Shown here one piece after another: positions 17,648-26,947 of a DNA stretch of 64,000 nucleotides. Under the pieces are notes generated by a model that saw only the letters and a list, made by a program, of their open reading frames with translations, did not search any database and was not told where the DNA came from. Position numbers and translations under genes: made by a program. The stretch is from Rheinheimera sp. (lineage in GTDB: Bacteria > Pseudomonadota > Gammaproteobacteria > Enterobacterales > Alteromonadaceae), in contig NZ_JAUYGV010000001.1 of NCBI RefSeq assembly GCF_030690345.1, positions 558,001 through 622,000 on the forward strand. The letters run 5' to 3'. Position 1 is the stretch's first letter; every line of letters begins with the position of its first letter.

Positions 17648-20600
17648 TCAGGCCCAGACTTTATCGGCCCAACGTTTGGCATGGCCGCGCCAGTTAGCCC
17701 AGCCGGCGGTCAGGTTAACCAGGCCCCAGTAGGTTAGCGGCACCAGCACCAAACTGGTTAAGGTAGAAAACAGCAAGCCACCGATAATGGCAATTGCCAT
17801 TGGCGCATAACTTGGGCCGTCGCCACCAATTTGCGTACCGCCCAGCGCCAGTGGCAGTAAGCCCAGCACTGTGGTGGATACCGTCATCAGTATTGGCCGT
17901 AAGCGCGACTCACTGGCATGAATAATCAGCTCTCGCAGTGACGCCTCCGGCTGCTCCTGCCGGTCCTGGTTTATCCGGTCTACCAATACTATGCCGTTGT
18001 TTACCACTATGCCCATCAGTACCAGCATGCCTATCATGCCCATAATACCCATGGTGGTGCCGGTAAACAGGAAGGTCCAGAACACCCCCACCAGCGAAAA
18101 CAACAATGAGCCAATTACTGCCGTAGGTAACAGCAGGGATTCAAATAAGGCGGCCATCACGATATAAATCATTGCCACCGCCAGCAACATATTCACCAGC
18201 ATCACCTGTTGCGACTCGTCCTGACTTTGGAAACTGCCCTGAAACGACCAACGATACCCGGCAGGTAGCGCTAACTGATCCATCACCTTTTTGATGTCTT
18301 CGCGTGCGGTATCCATTTTGTAGTCTTTAGCCAGGTTCATCCGGATAGCAATACCGGTTTGGCGGTCAAAGCGGCGGATCTGATCCAGCCTGGGGGCAAA
18401 CGTCAGCTTCGCCAATTGCTCCAGGCTTATTACCACACCATCTTTATTTAAAATCGGCAACGCCGACAGCTCTGCCAGCGAATGGCTGACTTTTTCATCG
18501 TACAGCACCCGCATTAACAGCTCGCCCTGCTCCTGGCTGCGGTAGGTACGCAAATTAGTACCGCGCAGTGCCAACGCTACCGCACCGGCGACCTGCTGCG
18601 CGGTTAAGCCATGGCGCTGCAGTTGCTCTAACTGCAGCGTTATTTGCAGCTCCTGCTGGCCCAACGCAATTTCCGAGCTGACATCTTCCAGCCCGGTAAC
18701 GGCCGCTAACATCGGCTCTATATCGCCCGCCAGTTCAAGCAATACTTCGGTGGAGCTGCCCAGCAGATGCACCTGCATACCACCATTGTTGCCCCACCCA
18801 AAGGACGGCTTCGAGCGCACCAGCGGCGGCCAGTCTTTGCGAATCGCCTCTTTTAACCCGGCCATCGGCTGACTAAGCTGCGGTTTTAAAATAATGATAG
18901 AAATGGCATGCCCGGAGCGGTAATAGCTGTACACCGACTCAATATCAAACTTGTCTTTGTTGGCATACAGATAGGTTTCCATGGTGCTGACTTCCGCTTC
19001 CACTTCTGCCAGCGCATAATTGCCCTGCACGTTGTAATTTAAAAAGATGCGGTCGCTATCTTCATTGTCTTCATCGCCGCCTGATACACCGCCCATAGGA
19101 ATGGCAATACTGAGTAGCAGCACTATGGCAAAAAATGCCGACCAGCGCGGGTGGTACATCACCCAACTGAGCACCTTACGATAGCCGCGTTCAAAAGCGC
19201 CGGCCTGATGCTCTTTTTGTGCCTGCATATTTAACCGCGTGGTTAACAGTGGGATCAAGGTTAGCGCCATCAGTAAACTGACCGCCAAACACAAACAGAT
19301 AGCAATGGCCACATGTTCTAAAAAGATGGTCAACTCCATTTTCTGACCGACAATATTAGGCAAAAACACAATAGCCGTAGTGGCAGTACCGGCTACCACA
19401 GCCAGGCTGACACGGCGCACGCCGCGTGCAGTGGCGGTTTTTACATCGCCGCCCAGTGAGCGCTCACGAAAGATGCTTTCGGTTACCACCACAGCGTTAT
19501 CCACCAGCATACCTATGGCCAGCATCAGGCCCATCATGCTTAAAATATTCAGGCTGTAACCAAAGAAATACATCACGCCAAGCGCAATACAAATCGACAC
19601 CGGCACCGCCAGCACCACCACCATGGTAGTACCGATATGGCGTAAAAACAGATACAGCACGGCAAAAGATAACAAGGCGCCAATACCGCCGGCACTGAGT
19701 AAGTCTGCCAGCGAGGTGGTTACGCCATCGGCCGTATCATCCATAATGTATAAACTGATACCGTTAAACGCCGGATCTTTATCTGCCGCTTCTACTACCG
19801 CCAGCGCCGCACGGGCAACCTCGACCAGGTTAGCGCCGGACTCTTTAAACACGTTCATGCCCACGGCATAGGTTTGATCCAGATGGCGGCCATCCTCGCG
19901 CTCCGGCAGCTCCAGTTGCACCGTGGCTACCTCACGCAGGCTCAAGCCCGGCCGCAGTGGTAACGAGGCGATTTCTTCCAACTGCTGATATTCGCCCACC
20001 GGCTTAATCAGTATGCTGTTTTCGCTGTTACGCAGCTCGCCGGCCGTCATGGCAAAGTTATTACTTTGCAAGGTACGCACTATGCTTTGCGCATCAATAT
20101 TTAACGCGCGCATCTTGTCCGGGTTCAGCCGGATAATCACCTGGCGTTTTTCCACACCGTACAGTTCAACCTTAGACACGCCCTGCACCCGCTCCAGCGG
20201 GCGTTTTATTTGTCGCTCCAGCAAATCATAGGCCATGGCCAGGTCGCGTTCACTGGAAATACGCAGCTGAAAAATCGGCATATCGTTGGTATTAAACTGA
20301 AACACCAGTACCCGTTCAACATCGTCCGGCAACAAATGGCGGATGCTGTCCAGCCGCTCGCGCACTTCAATGCTTTTACTGTTAATGTTTTCTTCCCAGT
20401 TAAACTCCAGCGACACTTCAGCGCTGTTTTCATTTGACCAGGAGCGCATTTCCTTTACCCCGGTTACCGTGGCCAGCGCTTCTTCCACCGGCCGCGTTAT
20501 AAGCCGCTCAATCTCGGTTGGCGTGGCATTGTTGTACGGCACATTGATAAAAATCTGCGGTATATCAATGCCCGGGAACTTCTCCAGTGGCAGCATGCGG

Positions 20601-20701
20601 CTGGCGATAATGCCAAATACCAGCATCGACAAAAACAGCATGCAAATAGTGACCGGCCGTGTCAGCGCCAGCCGTGTCAGCCACAACGGTTGCTGATTCA
20701 T
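17648..20701 (-). CDS. RND efflux permease (second of a permease pair)
   Basis: The 1017-residue RND permease has its first helix in 'RPVTICMLFLSMLVFGIIASRML', two large periplasmic loops and twelve membrane segments. TM4 reads 'AIGMLVDNAVVVTESIF', so the second relay aspartate is Asn, as seen in several non-AcrB RND subfamilies. Its start overlaps the stop of the upstream permease by 4 bp (ATGA), so the two are translationally coupled and probably assemble as a hetero-oligomer, as known for MdtBC. The adaptor is the lipoprotein encoded at 24030-25100. The substrate is unknown. Confidence 0.9.
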   Translation of the reverse strand: MNQQPLWLTRLALTRPVTICMLFLSMLVFGIIASRMLPLEKFPGIDIPQIFINVPYNNATPTEIERLITRPVEEALATVTGVKEMRSWSNENSAEVSLEFNWEENINSKSIEVRERLDSIRHLLPDDVERVLVFQFNTNDMPIFQLRISSERDLAMAYDLLERQIKRPLERVQGVSKVELYGVEKRQVIIRLNPDKMRALNIDAQSIVRTLQSNNFAMTAGELRNSENSILIKPVGEYQQLEEIASLPLRPGLSLREVATVQLELPEREDGRHLDQTYAVGMNVFKESGANLVEVARAALAVVEAADKDPAFNGISLYIMDDTADGVTTSLADLLSAGGIGALLSFAVLYLFLRHIGTTMVVVLAVPVSICIALGVMYFFGYSLNILSMMGLMLAIGMLVDNAVVVTESIFRERSLGGDVKTATARGVRRVSLAVVAGTATTAIVFLPNIVGQKMELTIFLEHVAIAICLCLAVSLLMALTLIPLLTTRLNMQAQKEHQAGAFERGYRKVLSWVMYHPRWSAFFAIVLLLSIAIPMGGVSGGDEDNEDSDRIFLNYNVQGNYALAEVEAEVSTMETYLYANKDKFDIESVYSYYRSGHAISIIILKPQLSQPMAGLKEAIRKDWPPLVRSKPSFGWGNNGGMQVHLLGSSTEVLLELAGDIEPMLAAVTGLEDVSSEIALGQQELQITLQLEQLQRHGLTAQQVAGAVALALRGTNLRTYRSQEQGELLMRVLYDEKVSHSLAELSALPILNKDGVVISLEQLAKLTFAPRLDQIRRFDRQTGIAIRMNLAKDYKMDTAREDIKKVMDQLALPAGYRWSFQGSFQSQDESQQVMLVNMLLAVAMIYIVMAALFESLLLPTAVIGSLLFSLVGVFWTFLFTGTTMGIMGMIGMLVLMGIVVNNGIVLVDRINQDRQEQPEASLRELIIHASESRLRPILMTVSTTVLGLLPLALGGTQIGGDGPSYAPMAIAIIGGLLFSTLTSLVLVPLTYWGLVNLTAGWANWRGHAKRWADKVWA

Positions 20702-23700
20702 ACTGTCGCCTCCGCTGCGTGCACTTTTACGGCCTCGTCACGGCTGACCAGCGCATACAGCACCGGAATAAACAACAATGTCAGCATCGTCGCCAGCGCC
20801 AGGCCAAAGATCACGGTAATGGCCATAGGCGCGCGAATTTCGCTGCCATCACCGGTACCCAGTGCCATCGGCAACAGGCCCAATATGGTGGTTAAAGTGG
20901 TCATTAATACCGGCCGCAAACGGCTGGCACCGGCTTCAATAATCGCCTGCGTCAGCGTTACACCCTCTGCACGCAGTTGATTAATGCGGTCAATCAATAC
21001 AATGGCGTTATTCACCACTATACCGGCCAGCATAATCAAACCGATAAACACAATGACCGATAACCTCGTGTCGGTAAGCCACAGGCCCAAAATGGCGCCG
21101 GCGCCGGCCAGTGGCACTGTAAACAGAATAAGCAGCGGTTGCAGCAGGTTTTCAAACTGCGACGCCATAACTAAATACACCAGAAACACCGCCAGCAATA
21201 ACGCCATGGTCAAGGAGGTATAAGCGCGCTGCATCTCTTCGCTTTGGCCCACTACTGCTGCCGTTACACCATATGGCAGGCTTTGCGCTGCTACTATAGC
21301 CGTGGCGCTTTGTGTTGCCTGTTCTAAATCGCCAAAGGCCAGGTTAGCGCTAACCACAGCTACACGCTGCTGGCCAATGCGGGTAATTTCACTGGGGCCG
21401 GTTTCGCGTTTTATTTCAGCTACTGCCGACAGCGGCAACGGTTTATCACTGCCCGGGTTAATGATCAGCTGCGCCAGCTGCTGCTCAGTCTGACGATACT
21501 GCTCGGCTAACCGCACGCGGATATCCACTTTACGATCGTTCACCGAGTACTGCCCGGCCAGCTCACCGCCGACATAGGCCGCCACCCGTTTGGCGACATC
21601 ATGCGAGTTCATCCCCAGCTGGGATAACAGACCATGGTTAAAATACAACGTGATCTCAGGCTGGCCCGGCCGCAGGCTGGTTTTAACATCGGTAAAACGG
21701 CCGTCCGCTTCCAGTGCCGCCACCAGGTTATCAGCGGCGCTTTTCAGTTGTGGCAGCTCATAGCCCGACAGTTCCACTTCCAATGGTGTAGAGAAACTAA
21801 ACAGCTGTGGCCGGTCAATTTTCACCGTAATATCCGGCTGCTGCGCCAAATAATCACGCAGCGTAGCAACCACCACTTGCTCCTGCTCAGTGCTGCTGCC
21901 CGGCTGCAAGACAATATTCAGCCGGCCCCAGTGGCTGCCACCAATGCCCGGGTCTACTGTCATCTGCGCGCCGGTACCGGCCTGGGCATAACTGCGTTTT
22001 ACCACGCTTTGTTCGCCGGCGATGACTGCCAGCTGCTTGAGTACTTTATCGGTTTGCTCAATGGCACTGCCTACCGGTAACTGCACTTCAACATAGAACT
22101 CGCCCTGGCTCATGGCGGGTATCACATCTGCGCCCAGCCGCGGTAACAACGCAAAGCACAATCCGGCTGCCAACAGCGTTACAGCAATGGTCAGGCCTTT
22201 TAACTGCAGCGCAGCGGCCAGAGCACGGCGATAGATGGCTTCGAGCCCGGTTAACAGCCATTGTACAGCTATCAGCAAAGGTTTAAACAGCAGCGCTAAG
22301 CTGCGGCTGATCAAACGAAACAGCAGCGTTAAGGCGGTAACCAGCAGCAACAGCAGGCCGCGTAAAGCCTTCCCCAGCATCCGCAGTGGCCAGGTTGGCC
22401 AGTAATACCAGCGACGTATTTCAACTGCATTACTTTGCGAAACCGCAGCTTCAGCGTTAGTTTTAGCGCTGCGCTCACGCGCCGCCATGGTAGGAATAAG
22501 AGTTAACGCCACCACTAAGGAAGCCAACAACGCGAAAGTTACCGTTAAGGCCTGGTCGCGAAACAGCTGGCCGGCAATACCTTCGACAAACACCAGCGGA
22601 AAAAACACCGCTACCGTGGTTAAAGTAGATGCGGTAATCGCCATCGCTACTTCACTGGTACCGGCTTTTGCCGCCTCAAAGGCACCTTTGCCCTGCTCTT
22701 TATGCCTGGCAATGTTTTCCAGCACCACTATGGCGTTATCCACCAACAAGCCCACTGCCAGTGCGATACCACCGAGGCTCATCATATTCAGCGTAATACC
22801 CTGACCGTACATCAAATTAAAGGTGGCGATAACCGACACGGGGATCGATACCGAGATGATCAGCGTGGCCCAAACATTGCGCAAAAACAGATACAGCACA
22901 AGCATCGCCAGTAAACCGCCGATAACAGCGGCAGATTTTACTTCGTCTATGGCTTGCTTGATAAATTCTGACTGGTCATACACCAGGGTTAAACGGTAAC
23001 CAGCCGGTAAGGCTTTTTCCAATTGCGGCAGTTGCGCCAACAGGGTTTTCGCTACCTGTACTGTATTGGCATCGCCTTCTTTATAAATGGCGACTTCTAT
23101 TGCTTCTTTGCCGTCAACATAGGTAATACTTTGCCGGTCGACAAAGCTGTCGCGTACTTCGGCAATATCTTTTAACCGCACCTGGCTGTTATTAACCTGA
23201 GCGACATACAGGTTTTCAATCTGGCGTAAATCGGCAAACTGGTTAATGGTGCGCACTAAGTAATCATAGGCAGGTGTTTCCAACCGGCCGCCGGCCTGAT
23301 TCAGGTTTTCTTCGCGTAAGCGGTTGGTAATTTGGCTGATGTCCAACTGCAGCTGGCTGAGCTTTTGCGGGTCGACCAGAATTTGGATCTCCTGGCTTAA
23401 GCCACCATCGGGCCGCACGGCTGCCACGCCGGGTAAGGATTCCAGTGCACGGCGTAAATCTTCCTCGGCAAAGGTACGCAAGCTAACCAGCTGCGCCGGG
23501 TTTAAGGCTTCGCCGGCATTTTCACGGCTTAATGCCAGGCGCACTATCGGGTCGAGGTTGGGGTTAAAGCGCAGCAGCAGTGGTTTGTCTATTTCCAGCG
23601 GCAGTAACAACACATCCAGCTTTTCGCGCACTTCCAGCGCGGCCAGATCCATATCTGTGCCCCATTCAAATTCCATTACCACATCAGAGCGGCCGGAACG

Positions 23701-23952
23701 CGATACCGATTGTACCTTGCGCACACCTTTAACAATGCCGACTGCTTCTTCAATAGGTTTACTAACCAGTTGTTCCACTTCGGCCGGGGCGGCACCGATA
23801 AACTCAGTACGCACGGTTAACGACGGATAAGATAAGTCCGGCAGCAAGTTCACGGCGAGGCGGCCGGCGGCCACCAGACCAAAAAGTAAAATACCCAGTG
23901 TAAACATCCAGATGGTAACGGGGCGGGTTACGGCAGTATCTACCAGCTTCAT
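20698..23952 (-). CDS. RND efflux permease (first of a permease pair)
   Basis: At 1084 residues this RND permease is slightly longer than AcrB because of a linker of about 60 residues with extra hydrophobic sequence before the second half (about 505-590: 'RMLGKALRGLLLLLVTALTLLF'). TM4 'AVGLLVDNAIVVLENIARH' again has Asp-Asn. The second half contains 'ASRLRPVLMTTLTTILGLLPMAL'. It lies 77 bp downstream of the lipoprotein adaptor gene and overlaps the next permease by 4 bp. The operon therefore encodes adaptor, permease A and permease B but no outer-membrane channel. Confidence 0.9.
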   Translation of the reverse strand: MKLVDTAVTRPVTIWMFTLGILLFGLVAAGRLAVNLLPDLSYPSLTVRTEFIGAAPAEVEQLVSKPIEEAVGIVKGVRKVQSVSRSGRSDVVMEFEWGTDMDLAALEVREKLDVLLLPLEIDKPLLLRFNPNLDPIVRLALSRENAGEALNPAQLVSLRTFAEEDLRRALESLPGVAAVRPDGGLSQEIQILVDPQKLSQLQLDISQITNRLREENLNQAGGRLETPAYDYLVRTINQFADLRQIENLYVAQVNNSQVRLKDIAEVRDSFVDRQSITYVDGKEAIEVAIYKEGDANTVQVAKTLLAQLPQLEKALPAGYRLTLVYDQSEFIKQAIDEVKSAAVIGGLLAMLVLYLFLRNVWATLIISVSIPVSVIATFNLMYGQGITLNMMSLGGIALAVGLLVDNAIVVLENIARHKEQGKGAFEAAKAGTSEVAMAITASTLTTVAVFFPLVFVEGIAGQLFRDQALTVTFALLASLVVALTLIPTMAARERSAKTNAEAAVSQSNAVEIRRWYYWPTWPLRMLGKALRGLLLLLVTALTLLFRLISRSLALLFKPLLIAVQWLLTGLEAIYRRALAAALQLKGLTIAVTLLAAGLCFALLPRLGADVIPAMSQGEFYVEVQLPVGSAIEQTDKVLKQLAVIAGEQSVVKRSYAQAGTGAQMTVDPGIGGSHWGRLNIVLQPGSSTEQEQVVVATLRDYLAQQPDITVKIDRPQLFSFSTPLEVELSGYELPQLKSAADNLVAALEADGRFTDVKTSLRPGQPEITLYFNHGLLSQLGMNSHDVAKRVAAYVGGELAGQYSVNDRKVDIRVRLAEQYRQTEQQLAQLIINPGSDKPLPLSAVAEIKRETGPSEITRIGQQRVAVVSANLAFGDLEQATQSATAIVAAQSLPYGVTAAVVGQSEEMQRAYTSLTMALLLAVFLVYLVMASQFENLLQPLLILFTVPLAGAGAILGLWLTDTRLSVIVFIGLIMLAGIVVNNAIVLIDRINQLRAEGVTLTQAIIEAGASRLRPVLMTTLTTILGLLPMALGTGDGSEIRAPMAITVIFGLALATMLTLLFIPVLYALVSRDEAVKVHAAEATV

Positions 23953-24029
23953 AGCGTCATGTCCTGTGAGCGTAGTTTATTGTTTTTGTTGTTTAATTAA
24001 ATCACTTAACTAAGAACCGGTTTAGACGA

Positions 24030-25100
24030 TCAGAACTCTCTTACGGTAACCACATTCACCAGCGCCTCATCTTTCAGCGCTGACTGGCCGGCAATGACCA
24101 CCTGGTCGCCCTGCTCCAGGCCTGATAAAATCTCTACTGCGCTGTCAGACTGATAACCTGAATGCACCTGCTTGCGGCTTACTTTATTGTCGCTGCTGAT
24201 CACAAACACGGTTTGCGTATTGTCGGTAGTCATCAGTGCGCGCTTGGGCAGTAACAAGGCATCAGTTTTTACATCAAACTGCAACTGCACCTGAGCAAAC
24301 ATACCGGGTTTTAACTGCTGGCCGGTGTTGGCCACTTTTAACACGGCACGCACGGTACCGGATGACGCATCTACTACCGGAGAAATACGGATCAACTCTG
24401 CGTTAAACGGTGTCATGCCGGCAAACTGTAATACCGCGTTTTGGCCAACCCGTGCTTGCGCCAGTTGCTGCTCCGGTAAATGCACTACGGCCTCTAACTG
24501 CTGATTCGACACCACATGAAATAACGACTGCGTAGCATGCTGATTAACCAGCTGGCCTACTTTGGCATAACGGCGCGAAATAACACCGCTGATCGGTGCG
24601 CGAATGTCGGTTTCTCTTAAGGCCAGTTCGGCCATATTTACCGTGGCTTGCAGCGCATCATATTGCCATTGCAGTTTTTCAAACACATCGGCACTGATCA
24701 GTTTGCGCTGATACATTTCTTCCATGCGCTTTAACTCGCTGCCAAGGCGGCTTAATTCGGCTTTTTCTTTGTTCAGGCTGTATTGCTGGCGTTCATTATC
24801 TAACTGCGCCAACAACTGGCCGGCTTCTACTTTATCGCCCTCTTCCACCAAAATGTGCTGCACTATGCCGGTAGCTTTGCTGATCACTTCTGCTTCAGCC
24901 CGGGCTTCCAGGGTGGCGGTGGTGTGGTAACTGCTGCTGATCTCGCCACGCCGTGCCAGGGCGGCTTCAACCGGAATCGCCACTATTGCTTCGGCTTCGG
25001 TAGCATTGGTTGAGCTGTTAGCCTGGTTACAGCCGGTTAATAACGCACTGGCCAGCATCACAGCAGCAGCGGTAAGTTTAAAATGGTGTGAAGTTTTCAT
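24030..25100 (-). CDS. RND efflux adaptor, lipoprotein type
   Basis: The 356-residue periplasmic adaptor has a lipoprotein signal 'VMLASALLTGC' (lipidated Cys24). Lipoyl-type half-domains are visible in 'ATLEARAEAEVISKATGIVQHI' with 'VEEGDKVEAGQLLAQLD', and in 'RETDIRAPISGVISRRYAKVGQLV'. They are separated by a short helical hairpin (about 105-150). A beta-barrel and a membrane-proximal domain follow. It heads a three-gene operon with two RND permeases and should bridge them to a TolC-like channel elsewhere. A 310-bp divergent region separates it from the fadL-like gene. Confidence 0.92.
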   Translation of the reverse strand: MKTSHHFKLTAAAVMLASALLTGCNQANSSTNATEAEAIVAIPVEAALARRGEISSSYHTTATLEARAEAEVISKATGIVQHILVEEGDKVEAGQLLAQLDNERQQYSLNKEKAELSRLGSELKRMEEMYQRKLISADVFEKLQWQYDALQATVNMAELALRETDIRAPISGVISRRYAKVGQLVNQHATQSLFHVVSNQQLEAVVHLPEQQLAQARVGQNAVLQFAGMTPFNAELIRISPVVDASSGTVRAVLKVANTGQQLKPGMFAQVQLQFDVKTDALLLPKRALMTTDNTQTVFVISSDNKVSRKQVHSGYQSDSAVEILSGLEQGDQVVIAGQSALKDEALVNVVTVREF

Positions 25101-25410
25101 TATTCATCCTTTGGAAAACAAAAAACTGAGCAAGTTAAGATTGCTAATGCAGCAGCCGTGCCAGCCGTGATTATCGCTAATTCATTAATAATTTCAACTA
25201 CATAAAATAAATTCATTTTTATATTCGCTTAGTCTGCCAATTAAATTTGGTCAAAATCACTAACTATTAGTCGTTTAAATCATTATCAGGCTGATAACAT
25301 TTACATTTGCTACCGGGACCAAGCCACAAATAATTGCGGGCTGGAGCATGTACTCTAAGGTCTGACCTGTTTATACTGCCGTCTTTTTACATTCAACAGG
25401 GTATGTATAT
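25101..25410. promoter_or_regulatory. divergent promoter region, RND operon / fadL, with a small dyad
   Basis: This 310-bp AT-rich spacer contains no supported gene. The only distinct element seen is TTATCA-GGC-TGATAA (25283-25297), a perfect 6-bp dyad in a position suited to controlling the fadL-like gene. It does not match the FadR (TGGTCnGACCA) or PsrA patterns, so the binding protein is unknown. Confidence 0.4.
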
Positions 25411-26880
25411 ATGATTAGAAAAACCGCCGTTTCCTTAGCCGTTATCTCCGCGCTTGTCAGTGTGCCGGCGCACGCTGAAGGCTATAAATTGTTTGAACAA
25501 TCGGTCAGCAGCATGGGTAATGCTTACGCCGGCCGTGGCGCGCAAATTACCGACGCCAGTCTGGTGTACTCCAACCCTGCGGCCCTTACCCAACTGGACG
25601 GTGCGCAGTTATCCGGAGGCTTAAACCTGATCAGCGCTAAAACCAATTACCGCAATGCCAGCGCACAAAGCGCTAACGGCCAGTCTGTAGTTGGTCGTAC
25701 TGACGGCGCAAATAGTTTGAACGAACTGGTACCTTTTGTGTTTTACAGCGACAAAGTGTCAGAACAATTAAGCTGGGGTATCGGTTTTTATGTGCCCTTT
25801 GGTTTGTCATCTGATTACGACGACGACTTTGTCGGCCGCTATTTTGCCGATGAAACCGCCGTACAGGTATTAAGCCTGCAACCTGCCATCGGTTATAAAC
25901 TGAATGAGCAATGGTCGGTTGGTGCCGGTATTTCCATCAACCGCGCTGAAGGTACCTTATCTAAATTTAAAGATCACAGCGGTTTATGTGAACTGGGTGA
26001 AGCCACCACCAATGCCATGTTTGGTATGCCGGTGTATAACGATGCGTACTGCAACAGCCACTACGAAGTGGAAGGCGACGATATTGCTTTTGGTTACACC
26101 TTGGGCATTCATGGTGAACCGGTAAAAGGCACACGGTTAGCCTTAACCTGGCACTCAGCGGTGCGCTATACATTAAAAGGTGATTCAGTGATCACCAATA
26201 CGCCGATTACCGGTGCCAACGTGGTTGGCAATCCAAACTTTGCTGTAGTTGCGCCTAACCTGCCGGCGATTGATCTGAGCACCGGTAAACTGGCTGCCAA
26301 CAGCCGTTTGACCGAAAGCAGCCAGCTTAACCTGACTACACCGGCCAGCGCTGCCTTTAGCCTGGATCAGCAGGTTACCGAAGCGTTATCTTTACAGTTC
26401 AGCGCCGCCTGGACCCAGTGGAGCGAGTTTCAGAGCATTGATATTGTCAGCACCGATGCCAACCCAAGCATTTCTTTAAATACGCAATTGCCACCAAACC
26501 TGAACAGTGAAGGCTACATTGGTTATATTCCGGAATACTGGCAAAACAGCTGGTCGTTCGCAGTTGGTGCTACCTATGTCTACCAAGCCGATGTAACGTT
26601 AAAAGCCGGTGTCGCTTATGATGAAAACCCGATTGGCCAAAGCCATAAAACCGCCCGCATCCCCACCGATGACCGCGTATGGCTAACGGTTGGTGCCAAC
26701 TGGCAACTTGCTGATAACCTGAGCCTGGACTTTGCTTACGGTTACCTGTTTACCGGCGATGTTAACGTAAATGAGCGTGAGTACAATGTGCAGGACCAAG
26801 CCTTGTATAACAGCGGCTACCAGGCTGATTACAGCAATAAAGGCCAGCTGTTTGCTATTCAGGCTAATTACAGCTTCTAA
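25411..26880 (+). CDS. fadL: FadL-family outer-membrane long-chain fatty acid / hydrocarbon porin
   Basis: The 489-residue beta-barrel protein has a Sec signal peptide ending 'VPAHA|EGYKLFEQS'. The mature N-terminus carries the FadL hatch features: 'MGNAYAGRGAQITDASLVYSNPAAL' (about 35-60) contains the conserved NPA motif. Many amphipathic strands follow, and the last residues 'FAIQANYSF' end in the aromatic C-terminal residue typical of outer-membrane barrels. Family members take up long-chain fatty acids or hydrophobic compounds by lateral diffusion. The gene stands alone and is closed by a strong terminator. The exact substrate cannot be told from sequence. Confidence 0.92.
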   Translation: MIRKTAVSLAVISALVSVPAHAEGYKLFEQSVSSMGNAYAGRGAQITDASLVYSNPAALTQLDGAQLSGGLNLISAKTNYRNASAQSANGQSVVGRTDGANSLNELVPFVFYSDKVSEQLSWGIGFYVPFGLSSDYDDDFVGRYFADETAVQVLSLQPAIGYKLNEQWSVGAGISINRAEGTLSKFKDHSGLCELGEATTNAMFGMPVYNDAYCNSHYEVEGDDIAFGYTLGIHGEPVKGTRLALTWHSAVRYTLKGDSVITNTPITGANVVGNPNFAVVAPNLPAIDLSTGKLAANSRLTESSQLNLTTPASAAFSLDQQVTEALSLQFSAAWTQWSEFQSIDIVSTDANPSISLNTQLPPNLNSEGYIGYIPEYWQNSWSFAVGATYVYQADVTLKAGVAYDENPIGQSHKTARIPTDDRVWLTVGANWQLADNLSLDFAYGYLFTGDVNVNEREYNVQDQALYNSGYQADYSNKGQLFAIQANYSF

Positions 26881-26901
26881 ACCTGACTGGTTATAAAAAG
26901 T

Positions 26902-26930
26902 AAAAAGGCGATCATCTGATCGCCTTTTTT
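26902..26930 (+). terminator. rho-independent terminator of fadL
   Basis: AAAAAGGCGATCA, a TC loop and TGATCGCCTTTTTT make a strong hairpin with a U-run. It also serves the convergent lipoprotein gene. Confidence 0.92.
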
Positions 26931-26947
26931 GTTGTTAAGCAGCCGGC

